DNA from: a bacterium
GTDB lineage: Bacteria > Desulfobacterota > JAPLJL01
Direction: 5' to 3'
Length of the DNA: 53,828 nt
NCBI GenBank assembly: GCA_028713675.1
Contig: JAQTNV010000023.1
Span: forward strand, 1-53,828
Position numbers and translations under genes: made by a program
Shown: piece after piece, positions 16,001 through 24,336 of the stretch
Layout: every line of letters begins with the position of its first letter
Position numbering within the stretch: the first letter of the stretch is position 1
Notes under the pieces: model-generated
Seen by the model: the letters and a program-made list of their open reading frames with translations, nothing else
Databases searched by the model: none
What the model was told of the DNA's origin: nothing

Positions 16001-18989
16001 CACCACGGCGCCCAATCCCCCGGTGCTGTATGCCTCGGCCGTAACCACGCCGACGCAGGGAGTATTCCGCCAGCTGGCTGGTACGAAGGATGCGAGTTCC
16101 TCAATTGTAATTAATGGGACGGAGCAGGTACCGGTAGGAGGGGCCACGACCTGGAGCTACACGGTGACCCTGTCCAGCGAGGGTCAGAATACTTTCAATA
16201 TTACCTCCAAGGATTCGTTGGGGAATGAGAGCCAGACAGTCCAGGTGGTGATTATGCGCGACCGGACGCTGCCGGTGGGGTTGACACTAAACGCGGTTAC
16301 TAACCCGACTCGGCTAATTTACCAGGAACTGTCCGGAAGCAAGGAATCCGGCACGGCGATCCTGATCAACGGAGAAGTGAAAATCGCCGGGAATTCGGAT
16401 ATTACCTGGAGCTATATCATGCCTCTGGATGAAGGCACCAATAATATTTCGGTCACTTCCAAAGACGCGGCCGGAAACGTTTGCGCCCCCCAAACGGCCA
16501 TAATCAATTGTGACTCGATTGCTCCGGCTAACCCCACGCTCAACGCGGTTGTCACCCCGACCAAGACGTCTACGCAGACTATTTCCGGCACCAAGGAGGG
16601 AGGCGGCTCCGTTCAATCTTCGATCTGGTTGAACGATGTGCTGGTGGTGGCCTTGAATAACAGTATTTCCTGGAGTTACGCGATGCCCTTAGTCGAGGGT
16701 GGCAACCCGATTTATCTGACTTCCCGGGATGCCGCCGGAAACGAGAGCGGGCCGGTTTTCGGCAGTATCGTTTTAGATACGACCAAGCCGGTTGCGCCGG
16801 TATTGACGTATTACGAAACCCCGACCAGGAAAACCCCGCAGATGCTGATCGGGATAAAAGAATCCGGTTCTTCAGTTATGATCAACGGGAAGGTCCAGAT
16901 CGCTTACAGCGAGGCCACCACCTGGGTTTACAGGATGCCCCTGACGGAAGGGCCGAACGCGATCACGGCTACCTCCTGGGACGCGGTTAAAAACGAGAGC
17001 AGTCCGGCGGGGCCCTACAGCATTATCCTGGATACGGCTGCCCCGACGGCTCCCCATATGAGCACAGTTACCACCCCCACTAACCAGCAAGTCCAACTTG
17101 TCTCGGGATTTAAGGCGGCCAATTCCTCGATCTGGCTGAACGGGATCGAGGTGGTTCCAGTCAACTCCGCCACTACCTGGAGCTACGGGTTCTTCCTGAT
17201 TGAAGGGAACAATACAATCTGGACGATCACATCCCGCGACGCAGCCGGGAACGAAATCGCCGGGACGGGGGTTCCCCAGTCAATCCTGCTCGATACGGTT
17301 CCCCCCGAGGCGCCCCGTTTGATATACCCGTTGAACCACCACATGAACCGTGACGGCGGTTCGTTCTATGAATGGAGCCAGGCTTACTATCCCGACGGCG
17401 GCACTGCCTACAACTTCCAGGCGACCATCATGTTCAACCATACGGCTGATTTCAATGTGCCCCTGACGGATGCGACGGTTTACGAACCCTGGTTTGGCTG
17501 GGGCGGGCTGGGCAACGGTCAGTTCGCCTGGCGGGTCCGGGCCCGCGACGCGGCCGGGAACTGGGGGCCGTTTTCCTCCCCGCGGGACATGTGGATGGAG
17601 AGTGCGTCCGGCGATGCGAGCGGAAATAACGCGGATGACATAATCATCGGCTCCCCCAACTACTATGACGGAGCGAATTATTCGGGGCGGGCTTATTTCT
17701 ATGAGAACGGTACTGCAACAATGGGGATGCCCAGCTGCTATATAAACAACCCCAACACGGTGTATGGCGGCGCTGACGATTGGTTTGGCAAGTCGGTGGC
17801 CATGGTCGGCGACCTCGACGGCAACTATCGAGGCGAGATGGCGATTGGATCGCCCTACGCCACCCAGAAACTCAATTGGACCTATTACCCGGGAGCCGGC
17901 TCGGCTTTCATTGTCAATTACGGTTCCTCGGGCTGCAGTATCAGCAAACAACTCATGTCGCCCACTGGTCCGCAAAACAATGAATATTTCGGCTCGTCCG
18001 TTGCCGGGATCGGCGACATCAATGGCGACGGTTACATGGACCTGATCGTCGGCGCCCCGGGATGGGACGGCGGCGGGTCTGGCCCGAACAATGGCAGGGT
18101 GCTTATTTATCTCGGACGTGAAACCCTGCTGGGTACCCCGGATCTTGGCATTATTGGTAAAGAAAAAGAGGGCCAGTTCGGAAATGCCGTCGCCGGGATC
18201 GGCGATTTTAACGATGACGGTTATGACGATTTCATTGTCGGCTCGTCTCTCTATGGGACAGCGGTCGGGAGACAGGACGGCCGGGCCTATATATTCTTCG
18301 GTGATTCCGACACGGGCAATATCGGCTGGAGCAATTCCATCACCCTGGAGCTTCCTTCGGGATTCAAGGACCTGGGCGGAAACAAAAATGACAGGTTCGG
18401 CGAGGCGGTGGCCGGAGGCGGAGATTACAACGGCGACGGTTACGCGGACGCGATTATCGGGGCGCCGTTTGCCGATCCTAACAAGCTAAACAATTCCGGG
18501 ATGGTAATGGTCGCTTACGGTCCGGATGCCCATACCTGGACGATTCTGGACGAGCGTTTCCTGGGCATAACCACCGGTACGTTTGATTGGTTTGGATATT
18601 CCGTCGGCTCGGTCACGGGTGAGAATCTGTACGGAAACGTCCTGGTCGGTTCTCCCAATGCCGACTGGCATTCCCCCTCGGATGCGTTAAGAGAAGGATA
18701 TGTTTCATTATTCAAGGGTTCGAGTTCGGGTGTGGACAAGTACGGTACGATTGTCGGGAGAGGGAAGAACGACGGTGATCTGTACGGCAATTTCGTGTCT
18801 ACCGCCGGTGATATTGACCGGAACGGCCAGGCGGATTACCTGGTCGGGGCTCCATATTATGGAGCAGGGACGGGGATGGCCGAAATTATTTATTCTAATG
18901 GTTATTCATCGTATTCCCTGTGGAGTCCGTCTGTTACTATGGATAACTTCGGATGGAGCGTCGGAGGCGGCGGAGGGGCGGGAAAATAG
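13062..18989 (+). CDS. Giant surface lipoprotein: 16 Ig-like repeats plus FG-GAP repeats
   Basis: A 1975-residue protein. Signal peptide with lipobox LIGAGC (Cys 24). Residues about 28-1410 hold 16 repeats of roughly 82-86 residues, each with an SGTKEANSSI-type centre, a TTW strand, and a DAAGNES end, like bacterial Ig-like domains. A fibronectin-III-like section follows (VRARDAAGNWGPFSSP). Residues about 1525-1970 hold seven FG-GAP repeats with Ca-binding loops (GDINGDGYMDLIVGAP, GDYNGDGYADAIIGAP), which fold as an integrin-alpha-type propeller. Such stalk-plus-propeller proteins are usually adhesins. SD AAGGAGG is present. Repeats eight and nine are almost identical in DNA. Confidence 0.88.
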   Translation: MDKKMKLFAGLLGGLAILLIGAGCGPAAPDTKAPATPTLSAVTTPTNTATQTISGGKEAGTSILLNGAEIVPLDSSTSWSYSLTLVEGNNNLIIVAQDKAGNLSNAISPTPIIIYSSTVADTTAPTAPTLNAVTSPTRQATQAISGTKEAESSVWINGIQAVPVDSSTTWSHTMALTEGDNNLTLSSKDRAGNESSVTTGLIVRDSTPPAAPTLNTVSSPTKTTPQIISGSKAANSSVYLNGTEIVALDSSTTWTYSLALIAGDNAIYLTSRDALGNESQAVAGLIAYDATAPFTPVVNAVTTPTNLSFQSISGTKEKNSSILIDGNEQVALNGSTTWVCNVILSEGTNTFAVTSKDAAGNTSAAASVTIVRDSTVTADAPAAPVLNAVTTPTNLTTQNISGTKPANTSIRLNGKTIVPLDASTTWLYNNLALIEGNNNLMFTARNAAGVDSEVTTGLIVRDTVKPASPSLNAVVTPTNITPQTISGLKEANTSVRLNSNEIVALNANTTWTYNMALSSGSNAISLTSMDAAGNESGAATGSISYDNVAPANPTVDPQVSPTNVNSQVLTGTKEANSSIVINSVERVTVNSNTVWSCTVSLTTGVNTFTITSKDAAGNTCSGSASASITLDTSAPAAPGLTAVTTPTNSHTQNISGTREANSSVRLNGTEIVAIGAGTNWGPVSLNLVEGNNPLSLTSRDAAGNESTATTGLIVLDTTPPSAPGLAAVTTPTNSATQNISGTREANSSVRLNGTEIVAIGTGAWGPVSIGLVEGNNVLSLTSRDALGNESLTTVGLIVRDMTPPATPVLYPSSITSPTQGIWITLSGTKEANSSIWAKIGNAGIDTERIAINSNTTWNWPVILSLEGDNTFYITSRDALGNISSENKVIITRDRTAPNSPSLTSPALPLSTKATPQAISGTKDANSSVWLNGAEIVPVNSGTTWSYSMSLAEGGNSIFLKSRDALGNESGTVNPGTITLDTTAPNPPVLYASAVTTPTQGVFRQLAGTKDASSSIVINGTEQVPVGGATTWSYTVTLSSEGQNTFNITSKDSLGNESQTVQVVIMRDRTLPVGLTLNAVTNPTRLIYQELSGSKESGTAILINGEVKIAGNSDITWSYIMPLDEGTNNISVTSKDAAGNVCAPQTAIINCDSIAPANPTLNAVVTPTKTSTQTISGTKEGGGSVQSSIWLNDVLVVALNNSISWSYAMPLVEGGNPIYLTSRDAAGNESGPVFGSIVLDTTKPVAPVLTYYETPTRKTPQMLIGIKESGSSVMINGKVQIAYSEATTWVYRMPLTEGPNAITATSWDAVKNESSPAGPYSIILDTAAPTAPHMSTVTTPTNQQVQLVSGFKAANSSIWLNGIEVVPVNSATTWSYGFFLIEGNNTIWTITSRDAAGNEIAGTGVPQSILLDTVPPEAPRLIYPLNHHMNRDGGSFYEWSQAYYPDGGTAYNFQATIMFNHTADFNVPLTDATVYEPWFGWGGLGNGQFAWRVRARDAAGNWGPFSSPRDMWMESASGDASGNNADDIIIGSPNYYDGANYSGRAYFYENGTATMGMPSCYINNPNTVYGGADDWFGKSVAMVGDLDGNYRGEMAIGSPYATQKLNWTYYPGAGSAFIVNYGSSGCSISKQLMSPTGPQNNEYFGSSVAGIGDINGDGYMDLIVGAPGWDGGGSGPNNGRVLIYLGRETLLGTPDLGIIGKEKEGQFGNAVAGIGDFNDDGYDDFIVGSSLYGTAVGRQDGRAYIFFGDSDTGNIGWSNSITLELPSGFKDLGGNKNDRFGEAVAGGGDYNGDGYADAIIGAPFADPNKLNNSGMVMVAYGPDAHTWTILDERFLGITTGTFDWFGYSVGSVTGENLYGNVLVGSPNADWHSPSDALREGYVSLFKGSSSGVDKYGTIVGRGKNDGDLYGNFVSTAGDIDRNGQADYLVGAPYYGAGTGMAEIIYSNGYSSYSLWSPSVTMDNFGWSVGGGGGAGK
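14970..15455 (+). repeat. Two near-identical tandem copies of the Ig-like repeat
   Basis: Within the giant protein, repeats eight and nine share long identical stretches, such as the DNA encoding SGTREANSSVRLNGTEIVAI, with a unit of about 247 bp. Other repeats are much more diverged, so this pair looks like a recent duplication. Confidence 0.75.
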
Positions 18990-18993
18990 CTGG

Positions 18994-19021
18994 GTCAAAG
19001 CTCAAAGGTCAAAGGTCATAG
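18994..19021 (+). repeat. 7-bp-period array after a stop codon
   Basis: GTCAAAG (18994), CTCAAAG (19001), GTCAAAG (19008) and GTCATAG (19015), all exactly in phase, starting 5 bp after the stop. A GGTGGTT word repeats at 19061 and 19076 further on. Confidence 0.8.
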
Positions 19022-19133
19022 GACGCGAACGGAACCGGTAACCGGAGGAAAGAAAAACACGGTGGTTGGGTTGCTCGGTGGTTAGAAACGGATCGTAACC
19101 AATTGCCGAAACCCAATTATCGAGGGAAAAAAC

Positions 19134-19211
19134 AGTTTCGAGTTTCGGGTTTATAGTTTCGAGTTAATCAGATATTCGGAACAAACCAGGAACTGGAAAC
19201 TAGAAACCAGA
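19134..19211 (+). repeat. Two 7-bp-period arrays before the kinase
   Basis: AGTTTCG (19134, 19141, 19155), GGTTTAT (19148) and AGTTAAT (19162) form five in-phase units. A second block follows, AACCAGG (19184), AACTGGA (19191), AACTAGA (19198), AACCAGA (19205), ending 12 bp before the kinase start. Confidence 0.8.
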
Positions 19212-19223
19212 GACACTGATCTT

Positions 19224-21149
19224 ATGGCAGCGAGAATAATCAGGAATTTCGAAATCAAAGAGATGATCGGGCGGGGAGGGATGGCCTCCCTCTACAAGGC
19301 GGTCCAGACCTCGCTCGACCGGGTGGTGGCGATCAAGGAGCTTTACCCCCACCTGGCCCAGGACCAAGAGTTCATCAAGCGCTTCGAGCGCGAGGCCAAG
19401 AGCGCGGCCGGTCTGAAGCACGAGAACATCATCGACGTCATCGACTTCGGGGCCGATGGCGACAGCTTCTTCATCGCGATGGAATTCGTGGACGGCCTGA
19501 CCCTGAAGGACCTCATGACCGAGGCCAAGGTGGTTCCCCTCTCCATCACCGTCACCGTCATCTGCGAGTTCCTGAAAGGCCTCGATCACGCCCACAACAA
19601 GAGTATCGTCCATCGCGACATCAAGCCCGCGAACATCATGATCAACCGCGAGGGGGTGGTGAAGATCGCAGATTTCGGGCTGGCCCAGTCCGGCAACCTT
19701 CCCACCATGACCGTCACCGGCGCCCTGATCGGAACCCCGGCCTACATGTCGCCCGAGCAGGCGGCCGGCCGCAAGATCGACCAGCGGAGCGACATTTTCT
19801 CCACCGGGGTGATGTTTTACGAGATGCTTACCGGGGTCAAGCCCTTCGGCGGGGAAAATTATTCCTCGATCATCACCAAGATCCTGACCGAGACGCCCCC
19901 GCCGATCCAGAACTTCGTGACCAACCTCCAGCCCGAGATCGAGGCGATCCTCCTCCGGGCGCTGGAAAAGGACGTCGACCGGCGCTACATGACCGCCGGC
20001 GACATGCTCAAAGACCTTTTGCACTACGCCGAAAAGGAAAAACTCCTCGTCACCCGTAAGGATATCGCCCGTTTCGTGGCCGCCCCGGCGGAGTTCGGGA
20101 AGGAATTCCGGGAGAAAAAGATCAAGGAGCACCTGGAGCGGGGCAAATACTTCCTGGACCTGGGGGTGGGGAAGATCGATGACGCGATCGATCAGTATTC
20201 CCATGTGATTGTGCTCGATCCCCAGAACGAAGAAGCCCGGAAACACCTGGAAAAACTCAAGGTGATGAAACGGGAGCGTGACGCCTCCCAAGTTCGCCCC
20301 CCGGCAGTTCAACCTCAGCCGGCTCAGACCCAGGCGGCGCCCCAGGCCCAGCCCTCGGTGATAATCCAGCCGGAGAAGCGCGGCCACCTGGTCCCGATTC
20401 TCGTTGGGGTGATCGCGGCCCTGGTTATCCTGGTGGCCGGGGGATTGGTGGCGTTTAATCAATTCTTCAAGAAGGGCCAGCCGGAAGCTCCCCCCACGCA
20501 GGTGGCGGCGGTTCCGGCTCCGCCGGCAGCCCCGGCCCCGGCAGTTCCGGCTCCTTCGGCACCGGCTCAGGCGATACCGGCCCCGGCTGCCCCTCCGGCC
20601 CCGGTTCCGGCCCCCGACGAACCGGTTAAACCCGTGCCGGCCGCCGCGCCCCAGCCAAAGGTCGCGACGAAAATCCCTTCGGCAGCGGTTAAACCGGCCG
20701 CCCGCGCCCCGGAGGAAGCCGGTTTCGGCTACCTGAAAATCAATTCCAGCCCCTCGACCAAGGTGATCGTGGACGGGCGGGAACAGGGGACCACCCCTCT
20801 GGCCCAGCCGATCAGGCTTTCAGCCGGAAACCATAAGGTGGTTTTGAAAAATCCGGACTTTCTGGAAACAACCATCGAAGTCCCCGTCGTCAAGGATCAA
20901 ACGGTGGAAAAAAACGCCACCCTGAGCCCGCTTCCCAAGGCGTACTTCAAGGTTAACGCCATCCCCTGGGCCGATGTTTATATCGACGGGCAGAAGGTGG
21001 CCACCACCCCGGTCGCCACACCCATCCCGGTGAAATCGGGGCGGCACGAGATCAAGCTGATCAATCCCGGCTGTGAGGAATGGATCGAAACCATAAACTT
21101 TCCCCCCTCGGAAACAGTGACGAAGGAATATAGGTTGATGTTGAAGTAA
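19224..21149 (+). CDS. Membrane Ser/Thr protein kinase with C-terminal PEGA domains
   Basis: A 641-residue Hanks-type (PknB-like) kinase. Residues 1-270 are the catalytic domain: GRGGMASLYKA loop, VAIKELYP lysine, HRDIKPANIM catalytic loop near 130, DFGLAQS, and GTPAYMSPEQ. Residues about 389-413 are a single membrane helix, followed by a 90-residue Pro/Ala spacer. Residues 500-640 are two PEGA-type domains (YLKINSSPSTKVIVDG and YFKVNAIPWADVYIDG), facing the periplasm. It probably phosphorylates cytoplasmic proteins in response to an envelope signal. All catalytic residues look intact. The nearby FHA-GAF-cyclase, with a phosphothreonine-binding FHA domain, is a plausible target. Confidence 0.93.
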   Translation: MAARIIRNFEIKEMIGRGGMASLYKAVQTSLDRVVAIKELYPHLAQDQEFIKRFEREAKSAAGLKHENIIDVIDFGADGDSFFIAMEFVDGLTLKDLMTEAKVVPLSITVTVICEFLKGLDHAHNKSIVHRDIKPANIMINREGVVKIADFGLAQSGNLPTMTVTGALIGTPAYMSPEQAAGRKIDQRSDIFSTGVMFYEMLTGVKPFGGENYSSIITKILTETPPPIQNFVTNLQPEIEAILLRALEKDVDRRYMTAGDMLKDLLHYAEKEKLLVTRKDIARFVAAPAEFGKEFREKKIKEHLERGKYFLDLGVGKIDDAIDQYSHVIVLDPQNEEARKHLEKLKVMKRERDASQVRPPAVQPQPAQTQAAPQAQPSVIIQPEKRGHLVPILVGVIAALVILVAGGLVAFNQFFKKGQPEAPPTQVAAVPAPPAAPAPAVPAPSAPAQAIPAPAAPPAPVPAPDEPVKPVPAAAPQPKVATKIPSAAVKPAARAPEEAGFGYLKINSSPSTKVIVDGREQGTTPLAQPIRLSAGNHKVVLKNPDFLETTIEVPVVKDQTVEKNATLSPLPKAYFKVNAIPWADVYIDGQKVATTPVATPIPVKSGRHEIKLINPGCEEWIETINFPPSETVTKEYRLMLK

Positions 21150-21155
21150 CCGAAA

Positions 21156-21190
21156 GCGAGAAAAGGTTAAGGCGAGAAGGGCGAGAAAAG
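21156..21190 (+). repeat. GCGAGAA word repeat
   Basis: GCGAGAA occurs at 21156, 21172 and 21181, with AAGG words between. The spacing here is less regular (16 and 9 bp) than in the other gaps. Confidence 0.5.
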
Positions 21191-21228
21191 TAAAAATGGA
21201 AAAGAACGATAAAATCGAATTCAATTCC

Positions 21229-21298
21229 TGTCATCCTGAGCCCGCCGCCGGCGGGAGAAGGATCTCCGAGATTCTTCGGCAGAGCCTCAGAATGACAT
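21229..21298. repeat. 70-bp inverted-repeat element (TGTCATCCTGAG ends)
   Basis: TGTCATCCTGAG (21229-21240) at one end and CTCAGAATGACA (21287-21298) at the other form imperfect terminal inverted repeats, with GAAGGATCTC and AGATTCTTCGG inside and a GCCGCCGGC core. From general knowledge similar elements are dispersed between genes in many uncultured bacteria. It is non-coding, without transposase. Confidence 0.7.
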
Positions 21299-21333
21299 TG
21301 CCGAATGAGCAGAGGTTGTAAGACGGGGGAAGT

Positions 21334-22281
21334 ATGATGATCAAAATGCCGGGGAAAAAAGCATTCTTGCTCTTGATCCTGGGATTATTTTTAGGATTGG
21401 GTATGTACTCAACTCTTTATGCCCAGGAGGCGGCGGGGCCGGACCGGTCGGTAACCAAGGCCAAGCTTTTATACGACTCCGGCAGGTATCAGGACGCTTT
21501 CAACGAGCTGGTCACCCTGCTCGGGCAGGGGAAGGAATACGATCCCAAGGTGATGGTGGAGATTTATAAATACCTGGCCTTCTGCTACATGGCCTACGAA
21601 CGCCGGGATCTTTCCAAGAAACAGTTTAAAAATGCCCTGAAATATGAGCCCGCTCTGGTCCTGGATCCGGTTTTTACCTCCCCAAAAATCATGGAAGTTT
21701 TTAACGAGGCCAAGGCGGAGTTCATCAAGGAGGGCGGGATGGCCAAGGCCGAAGCGGACAAGGCCGCCCGGGAGAAAGCGGCCCAGCCCAAGCCGGCCGC
21801 GCCGCCCGCGCAGGAGCAGGTGGCCCAGTCCCAGGAAAACGAACCGGTTATCATCAAAAAGGTGACGGGCCGGACCCAAGGCGGACGTAGTTCCGCCGGA
21901 GGGGCCATGGCCCGATCCATCATCCCGGGCTGGGGGCAGTTTTATACCGGTCACAACGCCAAGGGCGGTCTCTTTCTCGGAGGGGCCGTGGCTTCGCTGA
22001 CACTGACCCTGCTTTATGCCAAGAACGCTTATACCGCCGAGGATTATTATAATCAGGCATCCCCCTACGAGAAAAAGGCCAAATATGACGAGATGAAAAC
22101 AGACATTACGATTCGGAATGTCTTCGCGGGCGTGACGGTGGGGATCTGGGCCGTCAACCTGATCGACGCCTATTTTGACGGCAAATCATCCTACGGGCGG
22201 AGGGCGGGCCTGGTCACGCCTTACGCTTTCAGCGACGGGCGGGGATCCCAAGCGGGAATCAATTACAACCTGGAATGGTAA
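21334..22281 (+). CDS. Secreted TPR-like protein with C-terminal membrane hairpin
   Basis: A 315-residue protein. A signal peptide (about residues 8-31, ending LYAQEA) is followed by a helical tetratricopeptide-like segment (35-120: AKLLYDSGRYQDAFNEL, then KYLAFCYMAYERRDLSKKQF). A Lys/Ala/Pro-rich linker leads to a C-terminal region (190-300) with SIIPGWGQFYTGHNAKGG, followed by two or three hydrophobic segments; this resembles the SIIPGLGQVYN region of the gene at 4766 and DUF5683-type proteins. SD GGGGGAAG. It lies between the kinase and the cyclase, so a role in that signalling unit is possible but not shown. Confidence 0.75.
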   Translation: MMIKMPGKKAFLLLILGLFLGLGMYSTLYAQEAAGPDRSVTKAKLLYDSGRYQDAFNELVTLLGQGKEYDPKVMVEIYKYLAFCYMAYERRDLSKKQFKNALKYEPALVLDPVFTSPKIMEVFNEAKAEFIKEGGMAKAEADKAAREKAAQPKPAAPPAQEQVAQSQENEPVIIKKVTGRTQGGRSSAGGAMARSIIPGWGQFYTGHNAKGGLFLGGAVASLTLTLLYAKNAYTAEDYYNQASPYEKKAKYDEMKTDITIRNVFAGVTVGIWAVNLIDAYFDGKSSYGRRAGLVTPYAFSDGRGSQAGINYNLEW

Positions 22282-22341
22282 TCCACCGCGGTTTGGCGGC
22301 GGAGATGTTTATTATTTTTAATTTATTAATGAAGGAACCTG

Positions 22342-22390
22342 GATTCCTGCTTTCCCTCGATTGGGCTCGGGACAAGTCGCAGGAATGACA
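22342..22390. repeat. Inverted-repeat element (ATTCCTGC ends)
   Basis: ATTCCTGC (22343-22350) pairs with GCAGGAAT (22379-22386), followed by GACA, in the gap before the cyclase. It is of the same general kind as the 21229-21298 element but different in sequence. Confidence 0.6.
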
Positions 22391-22471
22391 TCAAAAAATT
22401 TCATTGTGAAACGGAAAAAATAGAAGTTATTTCTTATTCGAATTTCGGGATTTGGACAATCGGGACAATAA

Positions 22472-24190
22472 ATGGCTTCGTTAATTATCCAGGACGATAA
22501 AGGGCGGATCCAGCAGATGAAGGTCGGCGAGGAGCCGATCACGATCGGGAGGCGTGAGGACAACAAGCTTCCGATCCAGGACATGTTCATTTCCCGGTAC
22601 CACGGCCGGATCGAGAAAAAAGGCGAAATCTTCCAGATCGTGGACCTGGGGAGCACCTACGGCACGATCGTCAACGGCCGGAAAATCACCGGGACGGTTG
22701 AACTGCACTTCGGGGACGTGATCAAACTGGGAAACTCCACGGTTACCTTCATGGAGGAGGGGGCGGTAGAGGTTCCCGAAACCATCGCGGCGCCCCCGGA
22801 GGAAAGCCTGGTTTTCGCCCAGATCAACCAGATGGATGATGAAATCAAGGCACTCTTCCGGCTGGTCCCGTCGGGCGCGGAAGCCGAGGGGAAGAGTAAA
22901 ATCGCGTTTTTGGAAAAACTGGTTCAGAAGACCAGGGATAACTTCATCGAGCTCGAGCATTCGGCCCAGATCGCCTCCACCCTTTACGAGGTGGGGAAGG
23001 TGATCAACTTTGTTTTCGACCTGGACCTCCTGCTGAACATGACCATGGACATGGCCCTCAAGGTGATGCAGGCGGAACGCGGTTTCATGATGCTCAAGTC
23101 GGAGAAGACCGGCGAACTCACGATGCGGGTGGCCCGGAACATGGAAAAGGGCGGCTGGGAGGAGATGCAGACCATCTCCAAAACGATCATTTTCGAGGTG
23201 TTCAGCTCGGGGAGCCCGGTCCTGACCGACGACGCCCAGCAAGACAGCCGTTTCGCGGATCAGGCTTCGGTGGTCATGCACAAGATCCGTTCGGTCATGT
23301 GCGTGCCGATGAAGACCAAGGAGCAGAAGGTCATCGGGGTTATTTACATCGACAGCCGGAAGCCGACCTGGCTTTTTTCCGACTCGGGGCTGGGGTTCCT
23401 GTCCGCCTTCGCCAGCCAGGCGGCGGTGGCGATCGAGAATGCCAGCCTCCATGAGAAGGTCCTGCGAGAGGAAAGGGTCCGGGGCAACCTCCAGCGCTAC
23501 CTTTCCGCTCCCCTGGTCGATCAGATCATGAAAGGGCAGGGCAGTATTTCCCTGGGCGGGGAGCAGAAGATCATCACCATCATTTTCGCCGATATCCGGG
23601 GGTTTACCACCATGTCGGAAAAGATGCGCCCGGCCGACGTGGTTGAACTGCTCAACAGCTATTTCACCATCCAGACCGAAGAGATTTTCAAGGAAGGGGG
23701 AACGCTGGACAAGTACGTAGGAGACGCGATCATGGCCGTTTTCGGGGCCCCGATTGAATTCGAGGACCACGCCCTCCGGGCGGTGCGCGCGGCCCTGGGG
23801 ATGCAGAAGGGGATAGAACAGTTTAAGAAAATCTGGATGGGCAAGAGCGAATCACTGGACAAGGTGATCGAAGGCTTCAAGGTCGGGATCGGGATCAACA
23901 CCGGCCCGGCGATCGCGGGCAATATCGGCTCGGAGAAAAGAATGGAATACACGGTGATCGGCGACACGGTGAACACCTCCTCGCGCCTGGAGGGGGTGGC
24001 CCGGAAAGGTGAAATCATCATCAGCAAATCCACCTACATGGCGATCCAGGATCAGGTCGAGGTCAAAGCCCTCGATCCGGTCAAGCTGAAAGGGAAAAGC
24101 GAACCGCTGCAGGTGTATGAAGTTCTGGGCCTGAAGGAAAGCAAGGAGCAAGGGGCAGGGAGCAAGGAGCAAGAAGAACAAAAACGGTAG
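22472..24190 (+). CDS. FHA-GAF-class III adenylate cyclase
   Basis: A 572-residue cytoplasmic signalling enzyme. Residues 1-95: FHA domain with TIGRREDNKL, ISRYHGRI and GSTYGTIVNGR, which binds phosphothreonine. Residues about 175-325: GAF sensor domain. Residues about 365-560: class III cyclase, with metal-binding Asp residues in FADIRGFT and KYVGDAIMAVFG, and the transition-state Asn and Arg in GDTVNTSSRLE. The Lys of DKYVGD argues for ATP over GTP, so it should make cAMP. The last 15 residues, rich in Lys, Glu and Gln, are encoded by a 7-bp array (24140-24174) that has grown into the gene. No SD is obvious. The kinase at 19224 could regulate it through the FHA domain. Confidence 0.92.
   Translation: MASLIIQDDKGRIQQMKVGEEPITIGRREDNKLPIQDMFISRYHGRIEKKGEIFQIVDLGSTYGTIVNGRKITGTVELHFGDVIKLGNSTVTFMEEGAVEVPETIAAPPEESLVFAQINQMDDEIKALFRLVPSGAEAEGKSKIAFLEKLVQKTRDNFIELEHSAQIASTLYEVGKVINFVFDLDLLLNMTMDMALKVMQAERGFMMLKSEKTGELTMRVARNMEKGGWEEMQTISKTIIFEVFSSGSPVLTDDAQQDSRFADQASVVMHKIRSVMCVPMKTKEQKVIGVIYIDSRKPTWLFSDSGLGFLSAFASQAAVAIENASLHEKVLREERVRGNLQRYLSAPLVDQIMKGQGSISLGGEQKIITIIFADIRGFTTMSEKMRPADVVELLNSYFTIQTEEIFKEGGTLDKYVGDAIMAVFGAPIEFEDHALRAVRAALGMQKGIEQFKKIWMGKSESLDKVIEGFKVGIGINTGPAIAGNIGSEKRMEYTVIGDTVNTSSRLEGVARKGEIIISKSTYMAIQDQVEVKALDPVKLKGKSEPLQVYEVLGLKESKEQGAGSKEQEEQKR
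24140..24174 (+). repeat. 7-bp-period array inside the 3' end of a CDS
   Basis: AGCAAGG (24140, 24147, 24161), GGCAGGG (24154) and AGCAAGA (24168) make five perfectly phased heptamers read through as coding sequence, giving a Lys/Glu/Gln tail after the cyclase domain. Confidence 0.85.
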
Positions 24191-24191
24191 C

Positions 24192-24280
24192 CGCAGGCTT
24201 TTCGATTAGATCCCGAGGCATTGTGGCCGAGGGAAGCCTGCGAAAGCAAAGAGCATAGGGCATAGGGCATAGGGCATAGA
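24192..24280 (+). repeat. CGCAGGCT hairpin plus 7-bp array
   Basis: CGCAGGCT (24192-24199) pairs with AGCCTGCG (24235-24242) over a 35-bp loop, followed by AGCAAAGAG and then three GCATAGG units and one GCATAGA unit (24253-24280). The first arm begins 2 bp after the cyclase stop. It is the second copy of the type seen at 11388-11445. Confidence 0.75.
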
Positions 24281-24336
24281 ACAAAACACCAAGAGCCATT
24301 AGGGATTTTAACCAACTTACCTGTTGTAGAGGGAAA

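Noticed and set aside
13165..17290. Regular repeats that could suggest a CRISPR or minisatellite
   Set aside because: They are diverged coding repeats of about 250 bp with kept reading frame, not short identical repeats with spacers.
19200..20462. Long minus-strand frame opposite the kinase
   Set aside because: Histidine/Gly/Asp-rich composition without motifs; the same holds for the frame opposite the cyclase (22481-23770) and those opposite the AddAB-like genes.
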